From an uncultured bacterium (lineage in GTDB: Bacteria; Elusimicrobiota; Elusimicrobia; Elusimicrobiales; Elusimicrobiaceae): DNA of 64,000 nucleotides. Below are positions 1 to 7,375 of the stretch, piece by piece. Made by a program: the position numbers and the translations under genes. The notes beneath the pieces were generated by a model that saw only the letters and a program-made list of their open reading frames with translations, did no database searches and had not been told where the DNA came from. The stretch is taken from positions 62,001 through 126,000 of the forward strand of contig CASFOP010000008.1 in assembly GCA_949296525.1 (NCBI GenBank), in the 5' to 3' direction. Positions within the stretch are counted from its first letter, which is position 1; each line of letters starts with the position of its first letter.

Positions 1-390
1 GGACGCCGCTACAGCCTGGAAGGGCGGGTGGTAACGGGCAAAAAACTGGGCCGCAAACTGGGGTTTCCGACGGCTAACCTGGACATCAATTTTTACAAAC
101 TCCTTCCGCTGGGCGTCTTTGCCGTCAAGGTGCGCGTGGGCAAAAAGTTTTACCGCGGCATTTGCAACATCGGCTTCCGCCCAACGGTCAACCCCATAGA
201 CTCCATTATCCCGCTGACCGAAGTGCACATTTTGGATTTCAGCCAATCTATTTACGGCCGGCGCATAGAAGTGTTCTTTTATGACAAAATACGCGGCGAA
301 GTGAAATTTAACGGGCTGGATGAACTCAAGGCCCAGCTCGCACGCGACAAACAAACCGCCAGGGAATGGATAACGGATAAGGATTTATAA
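1..390 (+). CDS. ribF: Bifunctional riboflavin kinase/FAD synthetase, C-terminal part (5' truncated)
   Basis: The gene enters from the left edge, so only about 129 C-terminal residues are visible. This is the riboflavin kinase domain, which phosphorylates riboflavin to FMN in the cytoplasm; the N-terminal FMN adenylyltransferase domain lies outside the window. The flavokinase signatures GFPTANL and the later NIGFRPTV segment are clear, and the remaining sequence (IYGRRIEVFFYDKIRGEVKF) fits the beta-barrel end of the family. The reading frame is open from base 1, so the true start is upstream. A GC-rich hairpin follows the stop. Identification is secure from the conserved motifs. Confidence 0.93.
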   Translation, partial: GRRYSLEGRVVTGKKLGRKLGFPTANLDINFYKLLPLGVFAVKVRVGKKFYRGICNIGFRPTVNPIDSIIPLTEVHILDFSQSIYGRRIEVFFYDKIRGEVKFNGLDELKAQLARDKQTAREWITDKDL

Positions 391-394
391 AACT

Positions 395-414
395 CCCCGG
401 GCTTATGCCCGGGG
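395..414 (+). terminator. Hairpin terminator after ribF
   Basis: An 8-bp perfect stem (CCCCGGGC/GCCCGGGG) with a TTAT loop lies 5 bases after the ribF stop. The following TTCCTG tail is T-poor, so termination may be weak. Confidence 0.6.
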
Positions 415-453
415 TTCCTGATAAGAAATATGGATAAAACCGCGGCCCTGCCG

Positions 454-945
454 TCAACAACAAGTGCAGTCTCCTTCCTCTACAGCAAGGGTTTTTAATA
501 AATCATAATCTATTTCAGCACGGCAACCATCCACATTTTGGGAACCGAATAAATTACCATCATCATCCAGACACAAACACACATCGCCTTTATTCCAAGA
601 AACGGCCGCCTTGGTTGTATTAGACAGCCTGTCGACATCACCCGTCATATATCCAAAGTCCCCAAACGGACAAGAATCTTTTATAGAAGAATTTTCGCAT
701 GGAAACTGAATCGTTAAATTTGAGAAATCTTCACAAGGAGAATCATCGGTTTCACTATTAACGCTTGTTCCCGTTTCCAATTCACATATTTTTACTGCGT
801 CAGCCACCGCGCGCAAATTGATAAGCGCCTCGGAAAAACGTGCTTTAGTGACTGCACGTTCATACTGCGGCAACGCCACCGCCGACAAAATACCGATAAT
901 CAGCACCACGACCAAAAGTTCAATGAGCGTAAATCCTTTTTTCAT
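454..945 (-). CDS. Type IV prepilin-like protein
   Basis: A 163-residue protein starting MKKGFTLIELLVVVLIIGIL, the canonical class III prepilin leader. It has a short basic leader cleaved after Gly, a methylated Phe+1, Glu+5 and a hydrophobic N-terminal helix. The start at 945 is chosen over an upstream in-frame codon because GGAGGG sits just before it and the leader begins there. The globular part is small and acidic and contains several Cys residues, including CTCC at the C-terminus, which could form disulfides in the periplasm. It should be processed by a prepilin peptidase and inserted in the inner membrane as a pilin or pseudopilin. No other pilus gene is nearby, so it is an orphan unit. 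Confidence 0.85.
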   Translation of the reverse strand: MKKGFTLIELLVVVLIIGILSAVALPQYERAVTKARFSEALINLRAVADAVKICELETGTSVNSETDDSPCEDFSNLTIQFPCENSSIKDSCPFGDFGYMTGDVDRLSNTTKAAVSWNKGDVCLCLDDDGNLFGSQNVDGCRAEIDYDLLKTLAVEEGDCTCC

Positions 946-1107
946 TTTATCCCTCCATAGTCTGTTAAATAACTTAAACACCTGCACAACAGATTTTTAT
1001 TTTTCCTATGTACAGGGTATCAAAAAAAAAGGTCAAGGATATGCGGTTTTAACAGCAAAATTCAACAAAAAAACAACCGATAAGACAAGATAACATCATT
1101 AAAATAA

Positions 1108-1166
1108 GCGGGGGCCGAACCCCCGCCCGTGAGCATCATTTATCAAACCTCCGGGAAGCCCGGAGG
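1108..1166 (-). terminator. Tandem hairpins ending the NHL gene
   Basis: Two perfect GC-rich stems follow the minus-strand gene. CCTCCGGG/CCCGGAGG spans 1148-1166. GCGGGGG/CCCCCGC spans 1108-1126 and is followed on the minus strand by TTATTTT, the better intrinsic terminator of the two. Confidence 0.65.
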
Positions 1167-1169
1167 AAA

Positions 1170-2402
1170 TCAGGCCGCGCCTTCTTTGGCCTCCTGCTTA
1201 AAAAGCACCTCATAAAAGCTGCGGCTGTCCGTTTCTTTTGGAGCCTGCACAAAAGAAGTGTAGCTGCTTGGTGCCCTTATCAAAGAAACCCCTTCCACAC
1301 GCCGCACCAACTGGTTGCCCGTATCTACAAAATATAGCATATCATACGGATTAATGGCCAGTGCGCCTGGATATGCCAGCTGCGCATCCCACGCATTTAT
1401 ATCTGAGCCGTTATACCCGCGTTTTCCAGTACCGGCCACAGTCTCCACTCCTGTTCGCTGGTTATGCAAATCCACCGTAATACGGCGGATGCGCTGATTG
1501 CCCGTATCCGCCACGTAGACGCGGCCAAAACGATCCAGCGCCAACCCCGTCGGTTCATTGAAGCTGGCATCCGAAGCAAAACCGGAATTATCCCCTTCGT
1601 ATCCTGCGCGGCCATTCCCTCCCAGTGTCAAAATTCGTTCATTTTGGTGATCCACAAAGCGGATTTTATGATTGCCCGTATCGGCAATGTATAAATTATC
1701 GTGCTTGTCAAACATGATGGCCGTCGGCCGGTTCAGGCTGATAGCAACGGCACGGCCCCAGTCGCCGTTATCGCGTCTTTCCCCGTCACCCGCCACGGTT
1801 TTTAATATGCCTGTTGTCCGGTCTACTTTACGGATACGGTTATTGCCGGTATCTGCGATATACAGCTCCCCCGCCCGGCTGATGGCTATGCCGGTAGGAT
1901 TATTCAGCGCCGATACAAGCGCCCGGGAACCTTCCCCTTCATAGCCGCGCCGGCCATTACCCGCCACCGTATGCAAATGGCCCCGTATATCCAGCAGGCG
2001 GATGCGCTGGTTGCCCGTATCCGCGATATACAAATTGCCTATCTTGTCAAAAGCCAGCGCCGTCGGCCCGTTCAGAGAGGCCTGCTCTCCCGATCCGCCG
2101 TCATTGGTAAAGCCGGGTTTACCCGTGCCGGCCACGGTGTCAATGTCCCCGCTGCGCACATCAATGCGCCTTACCCGGTGGTTACGCGTATCCGCTATAT
2201 AAATATTATTCCATCGGTCCAAGGCTATTCCCATCGGATTAGACAGGCGGGCATATAAGGCATCCTCCTTATCCCCGCTATAACCGCGTTTACCCGGAGT
2301 GCCGGCCATATTATGGATGGCCCCGGGGCCGCTCAAACGCACGGCGGCAAAAACAATGCAGCAGATAAACAAGACAGACACAACACAGACAAAACGTTTC
2401 AT
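1170..2402 (-). CDS. Exported NHL-repeat beta-propeller protein
   Basis: A 410-residue protein with an N-terminal signal peptide (MKRFVCVVSVLFICCIVFA) and six NHL repeats of the form P-x-G-[IL]-A-x-D-x-x-x-N-[IL]-Y-[IV]-A-D-T-x-N-x-R-[IV]-R. These are linked by VAGxGxxGYxGD segments, which predicts a six-bladed propeller filling most of the mature protein. NHL propellers of this type are usually binding or scaffold domains in the periplasm or on the surface. No catalytic residues can be assigned. The C-terminal 40 residues are a low-complexity tail. It stands alone between the prepilin gene and acetate kinase. The fold is well supported; the function is unknown. Confidence 0.85.
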   Translation of the reverse strand: MKRFVCVVSVLFICCIVFAAVRLSGPGAIHNMAGTPGKRGYSGDKEDALYARLSNPMGIALDRWNNIYIADTRNHRVRRIDVRSGDIDTVAGTGKPGFTNDGGSGEQASLNGPTALAFDKIGNLYIADTGNQRIRLLDIRGHLHTVAGNGRRGYEGEGSRALVSALNNPTGIAISRAGELYIADTGNNRIRKVDRTTGILKTVAGDGERRDNGDWGRAVAISLNRPTAIMFDKHDNLYIADTGNHKIRFVDHQNERILTLGGNGRAGYEGDNSGFASDASFNEPTGLALDRFGRVYVADTGNQRIRRITVDLHNQRTGVETVAGTGKRGYNGSDINAWDAQLAYPGALAINPYDMLYFVDTGNQLVRRVEGVSLIRAPSSYTSFVQAPKETDSRSFYEVLFKQEAKEGAA

Positions 2403-2549
2403 GTTTGCTCCTTCCTTTTTTTCATACTAACAAAAACAAGCCAAACAAGCAAACGGAGCTTTTAAAGCAGAATAATAATTTGTTAAAATAATTATAAGGA
2501 AGTTTAGCATTCAGCCGCATTCAAAGCGGAACATATTACGAGGAATTAC

Positions 2550-3908
2550 ATGATTATACTTTTCTTAAACTGCGGCAGTTCCTCAGTCAAGTACAGCGTA
2601 TATGACTGGGACAAAAAACGCAGCCTGGCCGCCGGGACGGTGGAACGCGTCGGCATTGCCGGTTCTTTTATTACCCACGAACGCCCGGGCAAAGAGGCTT
2701 TTGAACTAAAACACGATTGTAAAAACCACAAAGACGCCATTAACCTGGTGATTGATACACTGACCAGCAAAGAGCACGGCGTTATTGAAAACACCAAAAT
2801 GATTTCCGCCGTCGGGCACCGTATCGTACACGGCGGCAAATTTACCAAATCCGTCGTGGCTGACAAGGCCGTAATTGACGAACTGAAAAACATCGCCGAC
2901 CTGGCCCCGCTGCACAATCCGGCCCACATCATGGGCATTGAAGCCGCCATGTCCATTTTGCCCGACGTGATGCATGTGTGCGTCATGGATACCGCTTTTC
3001 ACCAGACCATGCCGGCTTCGTCTTATATGTACGCCCTGCCGCGCAGCTGGTATACCGATTACAGCATGCGCCGCTTCGGCGCGCACGGGTCTTCGGCCCT
3101 GTATTGCTCCCGCCGCGCCGCGGTGCTGCTGGGCAAGCATGTGGACGAGACCAATACCATTATCTGCCATATCGGCAACGGAGCCAGCTGCACCGCCGTC
3201 AAAAACGGCCAGTGCTATGACACCAGCATGGGGCTGACCCCGCTGGAAGGCCTGATTATGGGCACGCGCAGCGGCGACATTGACCCCTCCATTTGCTTTC
3301 ACATGATGAAAAAGCTCAACATGAGCCCCGATGAAATGTACCGCATTTTAAACCGCGAAAGCGGCGTAAAAGCCATTACGGGCGGCCGCTTTGCCGACCG
3401 GCGCGACATCGTGGAAAACGCCAAAAAAGGCGATGAGTTGTGCAAGCTGGCCATTGCCATGGAAAGCTACCGCATTAAAAAATACATCGGCTCTTATATG
3501 GCCGCGCTGGGCCGCGTGGACGCCATTGTGTTCACCGCCGGCGTGGGAGAGAGAAGCCCCGTTATCCGCGGCAAAGCCGTGGAAGGGCTGGAGAACTACG
3601 GCATTGTGCTGGACGAAGACAAAAACCGCGACGCCGTAACCAAAAACGCCGAAAGCTGTATTTCGGCGGACAGCTCCAAGGTAAAGATTTTTGTGGTACC
3701 GACGGACGAGGAAATCGTCGGCGTGCAGGATATTGTGGCCTTACAGGCCGGCACATACGACGTTTACACCAAGTTCCATTATATTTTTGAAGACAAAGAT
3801 TACCGCAACAGTTTACGCGACGAAGCGTTCATAGAAGAGGTAAAAAGAAAACCGTTCCTTGTAAACGCTGCCGTAAACTTGCCGGACGCTTTGAAACAAA
3901 AACAATAA
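2550..3908 (+). CDS. ackA: Acetate kinase
   Basis: A 452-residue cytoplasmic enzyme of the ASKHA superfamily that interconverts acetyl phosphate plus ADP with acetate plus ATP, the substrate-level phosphorylation step of fermentation. Visible motifs are the N-terminal NCGSSSVKY, VGHRIVHGG, the HIGNGAS phosphate loop, TRSGDIDP and FTAGVGERSP, all in family order. The family is usually about 400 residues; here roughly 50 extra C-terminal residues follow the normal end near PTDEEIVG. No phosphotransacetylase gene adjoins it, so it appears monocistronic, closed by a strong terminator. Confidence 0.95.
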   Translation: MIILFLNCGSSSVKYSVYDWDKKRSLAAGTVERVGIAGSFITHERPGKEAFELKHDCKNHKDAINLVIDTLTSKEHGVIENTKMISAVGHRIVHGGKFTKSVVADKAVIDELKNIADLAPLHNPAHIMGIEAAMSILPDVMHVCVMDTAFHQTMPASSYMYALPRSWYTDYSMRRFGAHGSSALYCSRRAAVLLGKHVDETNTIICHIGNGASCTAVKNGQCYDTSMGLTPLEGLIMGTRSGDIDPSICFHMMKKLNMSPDEMYRILNRESGVKAITGGRFADRRDIVENAKKGDELCKLAIAMESYRIKKYIGSYMAALGRVDAIVFTAGVGERSPVIRGKAVEGLENYGIVLDEDKNRDAVTKNAESCISADSSKVKIFVVPTDEEIVGVQDIVALQAGTYDVYTKFHYIFEDKDYRNSLRDEAFIEEVKRKPFLVNAAVNLPDALKQKQ

Positions 3909-3914
3909 TACTCC

Positions 3915-3940
3915 GCCCCGTGCCGTTTAAGGCACGGGGC
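3915..3940 (+). terminator. Intrinsic terminator of ackA
   Basis: A 10-bp perfect stem (GCCCCGTGCC/GGCACGGGGC) with loop GTTTAA, followed by TTATTTT. Confidence 0.85.
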
Positions 3941-3984
3941 TTATTTTAGAAAAGAAAAACATTCCTACGGAGGAAAAATAACAT

Positions 3985-4602
3985 ATGTTCATGCCCAAAG
4001 AAGCCAAATTCTTTGACTTGTTTGACAAGCAGGCCGAAAACCTGGTTAATGCGGCGGAGTTTTATAAAAAATTGGTGGATGAAGCCGCCTTTACGCCGGA
4101 AAACGTACGCGCCATGCATGAAAGAGAACATTACGGAGATGAATTGACGCACACTATTATCAATACGTTAAACGAAACGTTCATCACCCCCTTTGACCGC
4201 GAGGATATCATGGCCCTGGCCAACCACATGGACGATATTGTGGACGGCATTTACATGATTACCAACCGCTTCTGCCTCTATAAAATTACCAAACCGACGG
4301 AAGCCTCCAAAAAGCTGGGCGGAGTTATTGCCCAGTCCACCAAAGCTTTGCAAAAAGCTTTGGCCGCTCTGCGCAATAAAAAAATGATGAAAGAAACCCT
4401 GCTGCAGTGCGTGGAAATCAACCGCCTGGAAAACGAGGCCGACGTGATCCGCGACGAAGCTATTTCCGAACTGTTTGAAAAAGAAAAAGACCCGATTATG
4501 ATTATCAAACAGAAAGAACTGTACGAAGAAGCGGAAAATGTGGCCGATTACTGCGAACATACGGCCAATGTGGTGGAATCTATCCTGGTAAAGAACAACT
4601 AA
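3985..4602 (+). CDS. DUF47 / PhoU-like phosphate transport accessory protein
   Basis: A 205-residue, almost entirely helical protein of the DUF47 (Pit accessory, PhoU-like) family. The family pattern is visible as repeated acidic/His helices such as EREHYGDELTH, FDREDIMALANHMDDIVDGI and ENEADVIRDE, typical of metal-binding PhoU bundles. It lies 4 bases upstream of a PiT permease gene, the classic arrangement in which DUF47 modulates the low-affinity phosphate transporter. A GGAGG lies 11 bases before the chosen ATG; an in-frame ATG two codons later is an alternative. Cytoplasmic, probably at the membrane face of the transporter. Confidence 0.88.
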   Translation: MFMPKEAKFFDLFDKQAENLVNAAEFYKKLVDEAAFTPENVRAMHEREHYGDELTHTIINTLNETFITPFDREDIMALANHMDDIVDGIYMITNRFCLYKITKPTEASKKLGGVIAQSTKALQKALAALRNKKMMKETLLQCVEINRLENEADVIRDEAISELFEKEKDPIMIIKQKELYEEAENVADYCEHTANVVESILVKNN

Positions 4603-4606
4603 GCCT

Positions 4607-5659
4607 ATGACCTGGATTATTTTACTGATTCTGTTGGCGTTGTTTTTTGACTACCTCAACGGTTTCCACGACGCGGCCAACTCCGTGGCGACCGTCGTGT
4701 CCACGCGCGTGCTCTCGCCCAAAATGGCGGTGGCCTGGGCGGCGTTTTTTAACTTCGTCGCCTTTCTGGTGTTCCACACCGGCGTGGCCAAAACCATCGG
4801 CAGCGGCATTGTGGATATCAGCATTGTGGATGCCAACTTGGTGTTCGGCGCGCTGTGCGGCGCCTGCGCCTGGAACATCTTAACGTGGTGGTGGGGGCTG
4901 CCTTCCAGCTCCTCCCATGCGCTTATAGGAGGCCTGATCGGCGCGGGTCTGGTAAAAGCCGGAGGCACCAGCGGTCTGGTGGCCAGCGGTATTATTAAGA
5001 CCGTGCTGTTCATATTTGTATCTCCGCTGTTGGGGTTTATTTTGAGCCTGACCATCGGCATTATCGTATTTAACCTGTTCCGCAAAACGAATCCCTTCAA
5101 AGTGGACCACGTATTCCGCATCGGGCAGCTTTTCTCCGCAGCGGCGTACAGTTTGGGCCACGGCGGAAACGATGCCCAAAAAACCATGGGTATCATCAGC
5201 ATGCTGCTGCTGGGCGGATTGGCGGGGCAAGAGGCGGCTCCTATACGGGACTTCCTGCTTACCCATCATGAACTCCACCTGGTGGCACAGGGTGAATTTA
5301 TTGTCCCGTTAAGCGTGGTATTAATGTGCCACTCCGCCATTGCCCTGGGCACGCTGTCCGGCGGCTGGCGTATCGTGAAAACCATGGGGCAAAAAATTAC
5401 GCGCCTGCGCCCGGTGGACGGCTTCTGCGCCGAGTCCGGTTCGGCCATTTCGCTGTTCATCGCCTCCTCTCTGGGCGTGCCCGTGAGCACGACGCATACC
5501 ATCACCGGCGCTATCGTCGGCGTGGGCTCTCTGCGCCGTCTTTCCAGCGTACGCTGGGGCGTAGCCAACCGCATTGTATGGGCATGGTTTGTTACAATCC
5601 CGGCGGCGGCAGCCATAGCCGCAGCAGCCTATTGGCTGAAAGTCAGTCTGTTTGGATAA
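4607..5659 (+). CDS. pit: PiT-family inorganic phosphate transporter
   Basis: A 350-residue polytopic membrane protein that imports phosphate with cations. Family signatures are present near both ends: FDYLNGFHDAANSVATVVSTR with TWWWGLPSSSSHALIGG in the first half, and SLGHGGNDAQKTMG with SLGVPVSTTHTITGAIVG in the second half, reflecting the inverted duplicated PiT domain. Four bases separate it from the DUF47 gene and its own Shine-Dalgarno is weak, suggesting translational coupling. Two hairpins close the operon. Confidence 0.93.
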   Translation: MTWIILLILLALFFDYLNGFHDAANSVATVVSTRVLSPKMAVAWAAFFNFVAFLVFHTGVAKTIGSGIVDISIVDANLVFGALCGACAWNILTWWWGLPSSSSHALIGGLIGAGLVKAGGTSGLVASGIIKTVLFIFVSPLLGFILSLTIGIIVFNLFRKTNPFKVDHVFRIGQLFSAAAYSLGHGGNDAQKTMGIISMLLLGGLAGQEAAPIRDFLLTHHELHLVAQGEFIVPLSVVLMCHSAIALGTLSGGWRIVKTMGQKITRLRPVDGFCAESGSAISLFIASSLGVPVSTTHTITGAIVGVGSLRRLSSVRWGVANRIVWAWFVTIPAAAAIAAAAYWLKVSLFG

Positions 5660-5673
5660 GCGGTTTAGCAAAG

Positions 5674-5747
5674 GACCCCGGGCTCACCGCCCGGGGTCTT
5701 CTGCAAAGCCTCAATAAAATACCCCGGAGGACTGACCGGGGTATTTT
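5674..5747. terminator. Double terminator between pit and the ankyrin gene
   Basis: GACCCCGGGC/GCCCGGGGTC (5674-5698) follows pit. A second, 12-bp stem AAAATACCCCGG/CCGGGGTATTTT (5716-5747) has A/T flanks on both sides and can serve both convergent genes. Confidence 0.8.
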
Positions 5748-5762
5748 CACTTTAAAAACTTT

Positions 5763-6149
5763 TTATAAAAGTCCCTTGTCTTTAAAACATAACAAGATGT
5801 CTTTATTAAAAAATTTTCTGGCCAGATCCATGGCCGTTTCCTTTCTGCTATTAATGAGATGCGGGTCAGCGCCGTGTTCTAATAAAATCCGGACGACCTC
5901 AATGTCTCCTTTTTCCACGGCCATCATCAATGGTGTATAGTCACTCATACCGCGCACATTCACATCAGCGCCATGCGCTATCAAAAGCTGTATCATTTCC
6001 ACTTTGTTCTCTTTAGCGTCCAAAGCCTTGATGAGGGGAATTCCATAAGCATTCTTATTTACGTTTGCCCCTAATTCTATCAGCTCTTCTGCCTCTTTTA
6101 TCTTGCTATCTCGAATTGCATCATACAAAGCACCGTCTATACCCGGCAT
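5763..6149 (-). CDS. Small ankyrin-repeat protein
   Basis: A 128-residue protein made of about four ankyrin repeats. The consensus pieces ELIELGANVN, LLIAHGADVN, YTPLMMAVEKGDIEVVRILLEHGADPH and KETAMDLAR are spaced about 33 residues apart. There is no signal peptide or membrane segment, so it is presumably cytoplasmic and binds a protein partner. It is preceded by an AGGAGGG ribosome-binding site and convergent with pit. A larger ankyrin protein lies at 21792-23030. The fold is certain; the partner is unknown. Confidence 0.85.
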   Translation of the reverse strand: MPGIDGALYDAIRDSKIKEAEELIELGANVNKNAYGIPLIKALDAKENKVEMIQLLIAHGADVNVRGMSDYTPLMMAVEKGDIEVVRILLEHGADPHLINSRKETAMDLARKFFNKDILLCFKDKGLL

Positions 6150-6596
6150 AAATACCCTCCTGTTTAATTTATCTCATCCTACTATTATTTCCAAAGCCGC
6201 CTTAGCATGCGCAGCCAAGGAAATGCATATCTCTCCCTAAAAATATATCAAAAAAAAAAAATAGAGCAAGCAGAGAGGATTTTCCGACGAGAAAAAGGCA
6301 AATAAACAGCAACAACCCGACGACAAACAAGGACATCTTTATAAACAACCCGGACGACGGGTTGCACTCTCACTGGACGGTATAAATAAGCAGCAATAAA
6401 AAATGACATCAAAATAACTGCAAAAAATGAAACAACCGCGACACATGTCCTATTGAAGCAGTGTCATTTCCCAGGCAGGCCGACACCTCGCCAATGGCTC
6501 TTTTTTTACAAGCCCGGCGGCCCGGCCTTCATCCGCCAATCCTCTCCCTACTTTTTGTTTTCCGCCCCCCGCCCGGGACTTTGCTATAATATTTAT
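6150..6596. other. Intergenic stretch with one small hairpin
   Basis: About 450 bases without a convincing gene. A 7-bp stem CAACCCG/CGGGTTG with loop GACGA lies at 6346-6364, and a partial direct copy of its left half lies about 33 bases before it. The only other notable feature is the MerR promoter at the right end. Confidence 0.5.
6585..6596 (+). promoter_or_regulatory. -10 element directly before the merR-type start codon
   Basis: A perfect TATAAT at 6585-6590 is followed by only six bases before the ATG at 6597. The expected transcription start coincides with the start codon, so the mRNA is probably leaderless. Confidence 0.6.
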
Positions 6597-6941
6597 ATGG
6601 GACTGGAAGAATTGGAGCAGAAAGACTATTTCAGCATCGGCGACGTCAAACGCATCACAGGCGTGCCGGAGTATTCCGTGCGTTACTGGGAAGCGGAGTT
6701 CGGGCTGATTAAACCCATTCGCCTGGAAAGCGGACATCGCCGCTACACCAAGCAGGACGTCTACACCATTTTAAAAATTAAAGATTTGATTTATAAACAC
6801 AAGCTGACTTTGGAAGGCGCCAAGAAACAACTGCTTCACGGCTTTGCCATGGAAAAAAACAATGGGCAAAACGTAGGAATAAACGTAAAATTCCTCTCGG
6901 AAATTAAAGAAACCCTTTCCCAACTTCTCAAAGAATGCTAA
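6597..6941 (+). CDS. MerR-family transcriptional regulator
   Basis: A 114-residue protein starting MGLEELEQKDYFSIGDVKRITGV, then YSVRYWEAEFGLIKPIRLESGHRRYTKQDV. This is the MerR winged-helix signature (SIGDVAKxTGV, RYWE, G-RRY-x-x-D), followed by a helix reading ILKIKDLIYKHKLTLEGAKKQL. The long C-terminal effector domain of classical MerR proteins is missing; such short stand-alone members are common in the family. The start at 6597 is preferred over an upstream in-frame codon because the domain begins there and a -10 box lies just before it. Target unknown. The tRNA-Pro genes follow. Confidence 0.85.
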   Translation: MGLEELEQKDYFSIGDVKRITGVPEYSVRYWEAEFGLIKPIRLESGHRRYTKQDVYTILKIKDLIYKHKLTLEGAKKQLLHGFAMEKNNGQNVGINVKFLSEIKETLSQLLKEC

Positions 6942-6976
6942 AATATATGTACAGCAGTAAATAATTGACAATTTTT

Positions 6977-7051
6977 CGGGGAATGGCTCAGTGGTAGAGT
7001 GCTCGCTTGGGGTGCGAGAGATCGCGGGTTCGATTCCCGCTTCCCCGACCA
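6977..7051 (+). tRNA. tRNA-Pro(GGG)
   Basis: A 75-base cloverleaf with encoded CCA. Acceptor CGGGGAA/TTCCCCG, anticodon stem CTCGC/GCGAG with loop TTGGGGT giving anticodon GGG, and T loop TTCGATT. C1-G72 and A73 agree with proline tRNAs. Confidence 0.93.
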
Positions 7052-7067
7052 TTTGACAGCTATTATA

Positions 7068-7143
7068 CGGGGCGTAGCGCAGCTGGTAGCGCGCACGGTT
7101 CGGGACCGTGAGGTCGTGGGTTCAAATCCCGCCGCCCCGACCA
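7068..7143 (+). tRNA. tRNA-Pro(CGG)
   Basis: A 76-base cloverleaf with encoded CCA. Acceptor CGGGGCG/CGCCCCG, anticodon stem CACGG/CCGTG with loop TTCGGGA giving anticodon CGG, and T loop TTCAAAT. Its 3' end begins the direct repeat that recurs at 12210, so it is the probable target of past integrations. Confidence 0.93.
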
Positions 7144-7305
7144 TTTAGAAAGACACCTTTTACAAGGTGTCTTTTTTGTTGTGTAATTTTCCCCTCCCTC
7201 GTCGGGGTTTTGGACTGCGTTTTATCCATTCGGGTTTTAGAGAGCTGTTATTGGAGCGCAAAAAAGGCCCCAAACGGGCCTTTTTCTCTAATGGGCAAAA
7301 ACCAT
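7136..7305 (+). repeat. Left copy of duplicated tRNA-Pro flank, with two terminators
   Basis: Contains AAGACACCTT/AAGGTGTCTT followed by TTTTG (7150-7173), the tRNA terminator, and AAAAAGGCCC/GGGCCTTTTT (7262-7286). The same order of elements recurs at 12210-12370. Confidence 0.75.
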
Positions 7306-7363
7306 GGCCCCCAAAAGAACATATTAAAACCTTCATTTATAGATTGAAATAGTAAATTATTGC

Positions 7364-7375
7364 TATACTAGCATT
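7364..7375 (+). promoter_or_regulatory. -10 element six bases before the start codon
   Basis: TATACT (7364-7369) plus six bases precede the ATG at 7376, the same leaderless layout as at 6585 and 27530. No Shine-Dalgarno is present. Confidence 0.5.

Noticed and set aside
1723..2258. Tandem DNA repeat in the NHL gene
   Set aside because: The periodicity comes from protein-level NHL repeats and is not an independent nucleotide repeat.
2706..3302. Long minus-strand open frame opposite ackA
   Set aside because: It is antisense to a certain enzyme gene, has no ribosome site and reads as low-complexity His/Gly/Ala sequence, a product of the codon bias of ackA.
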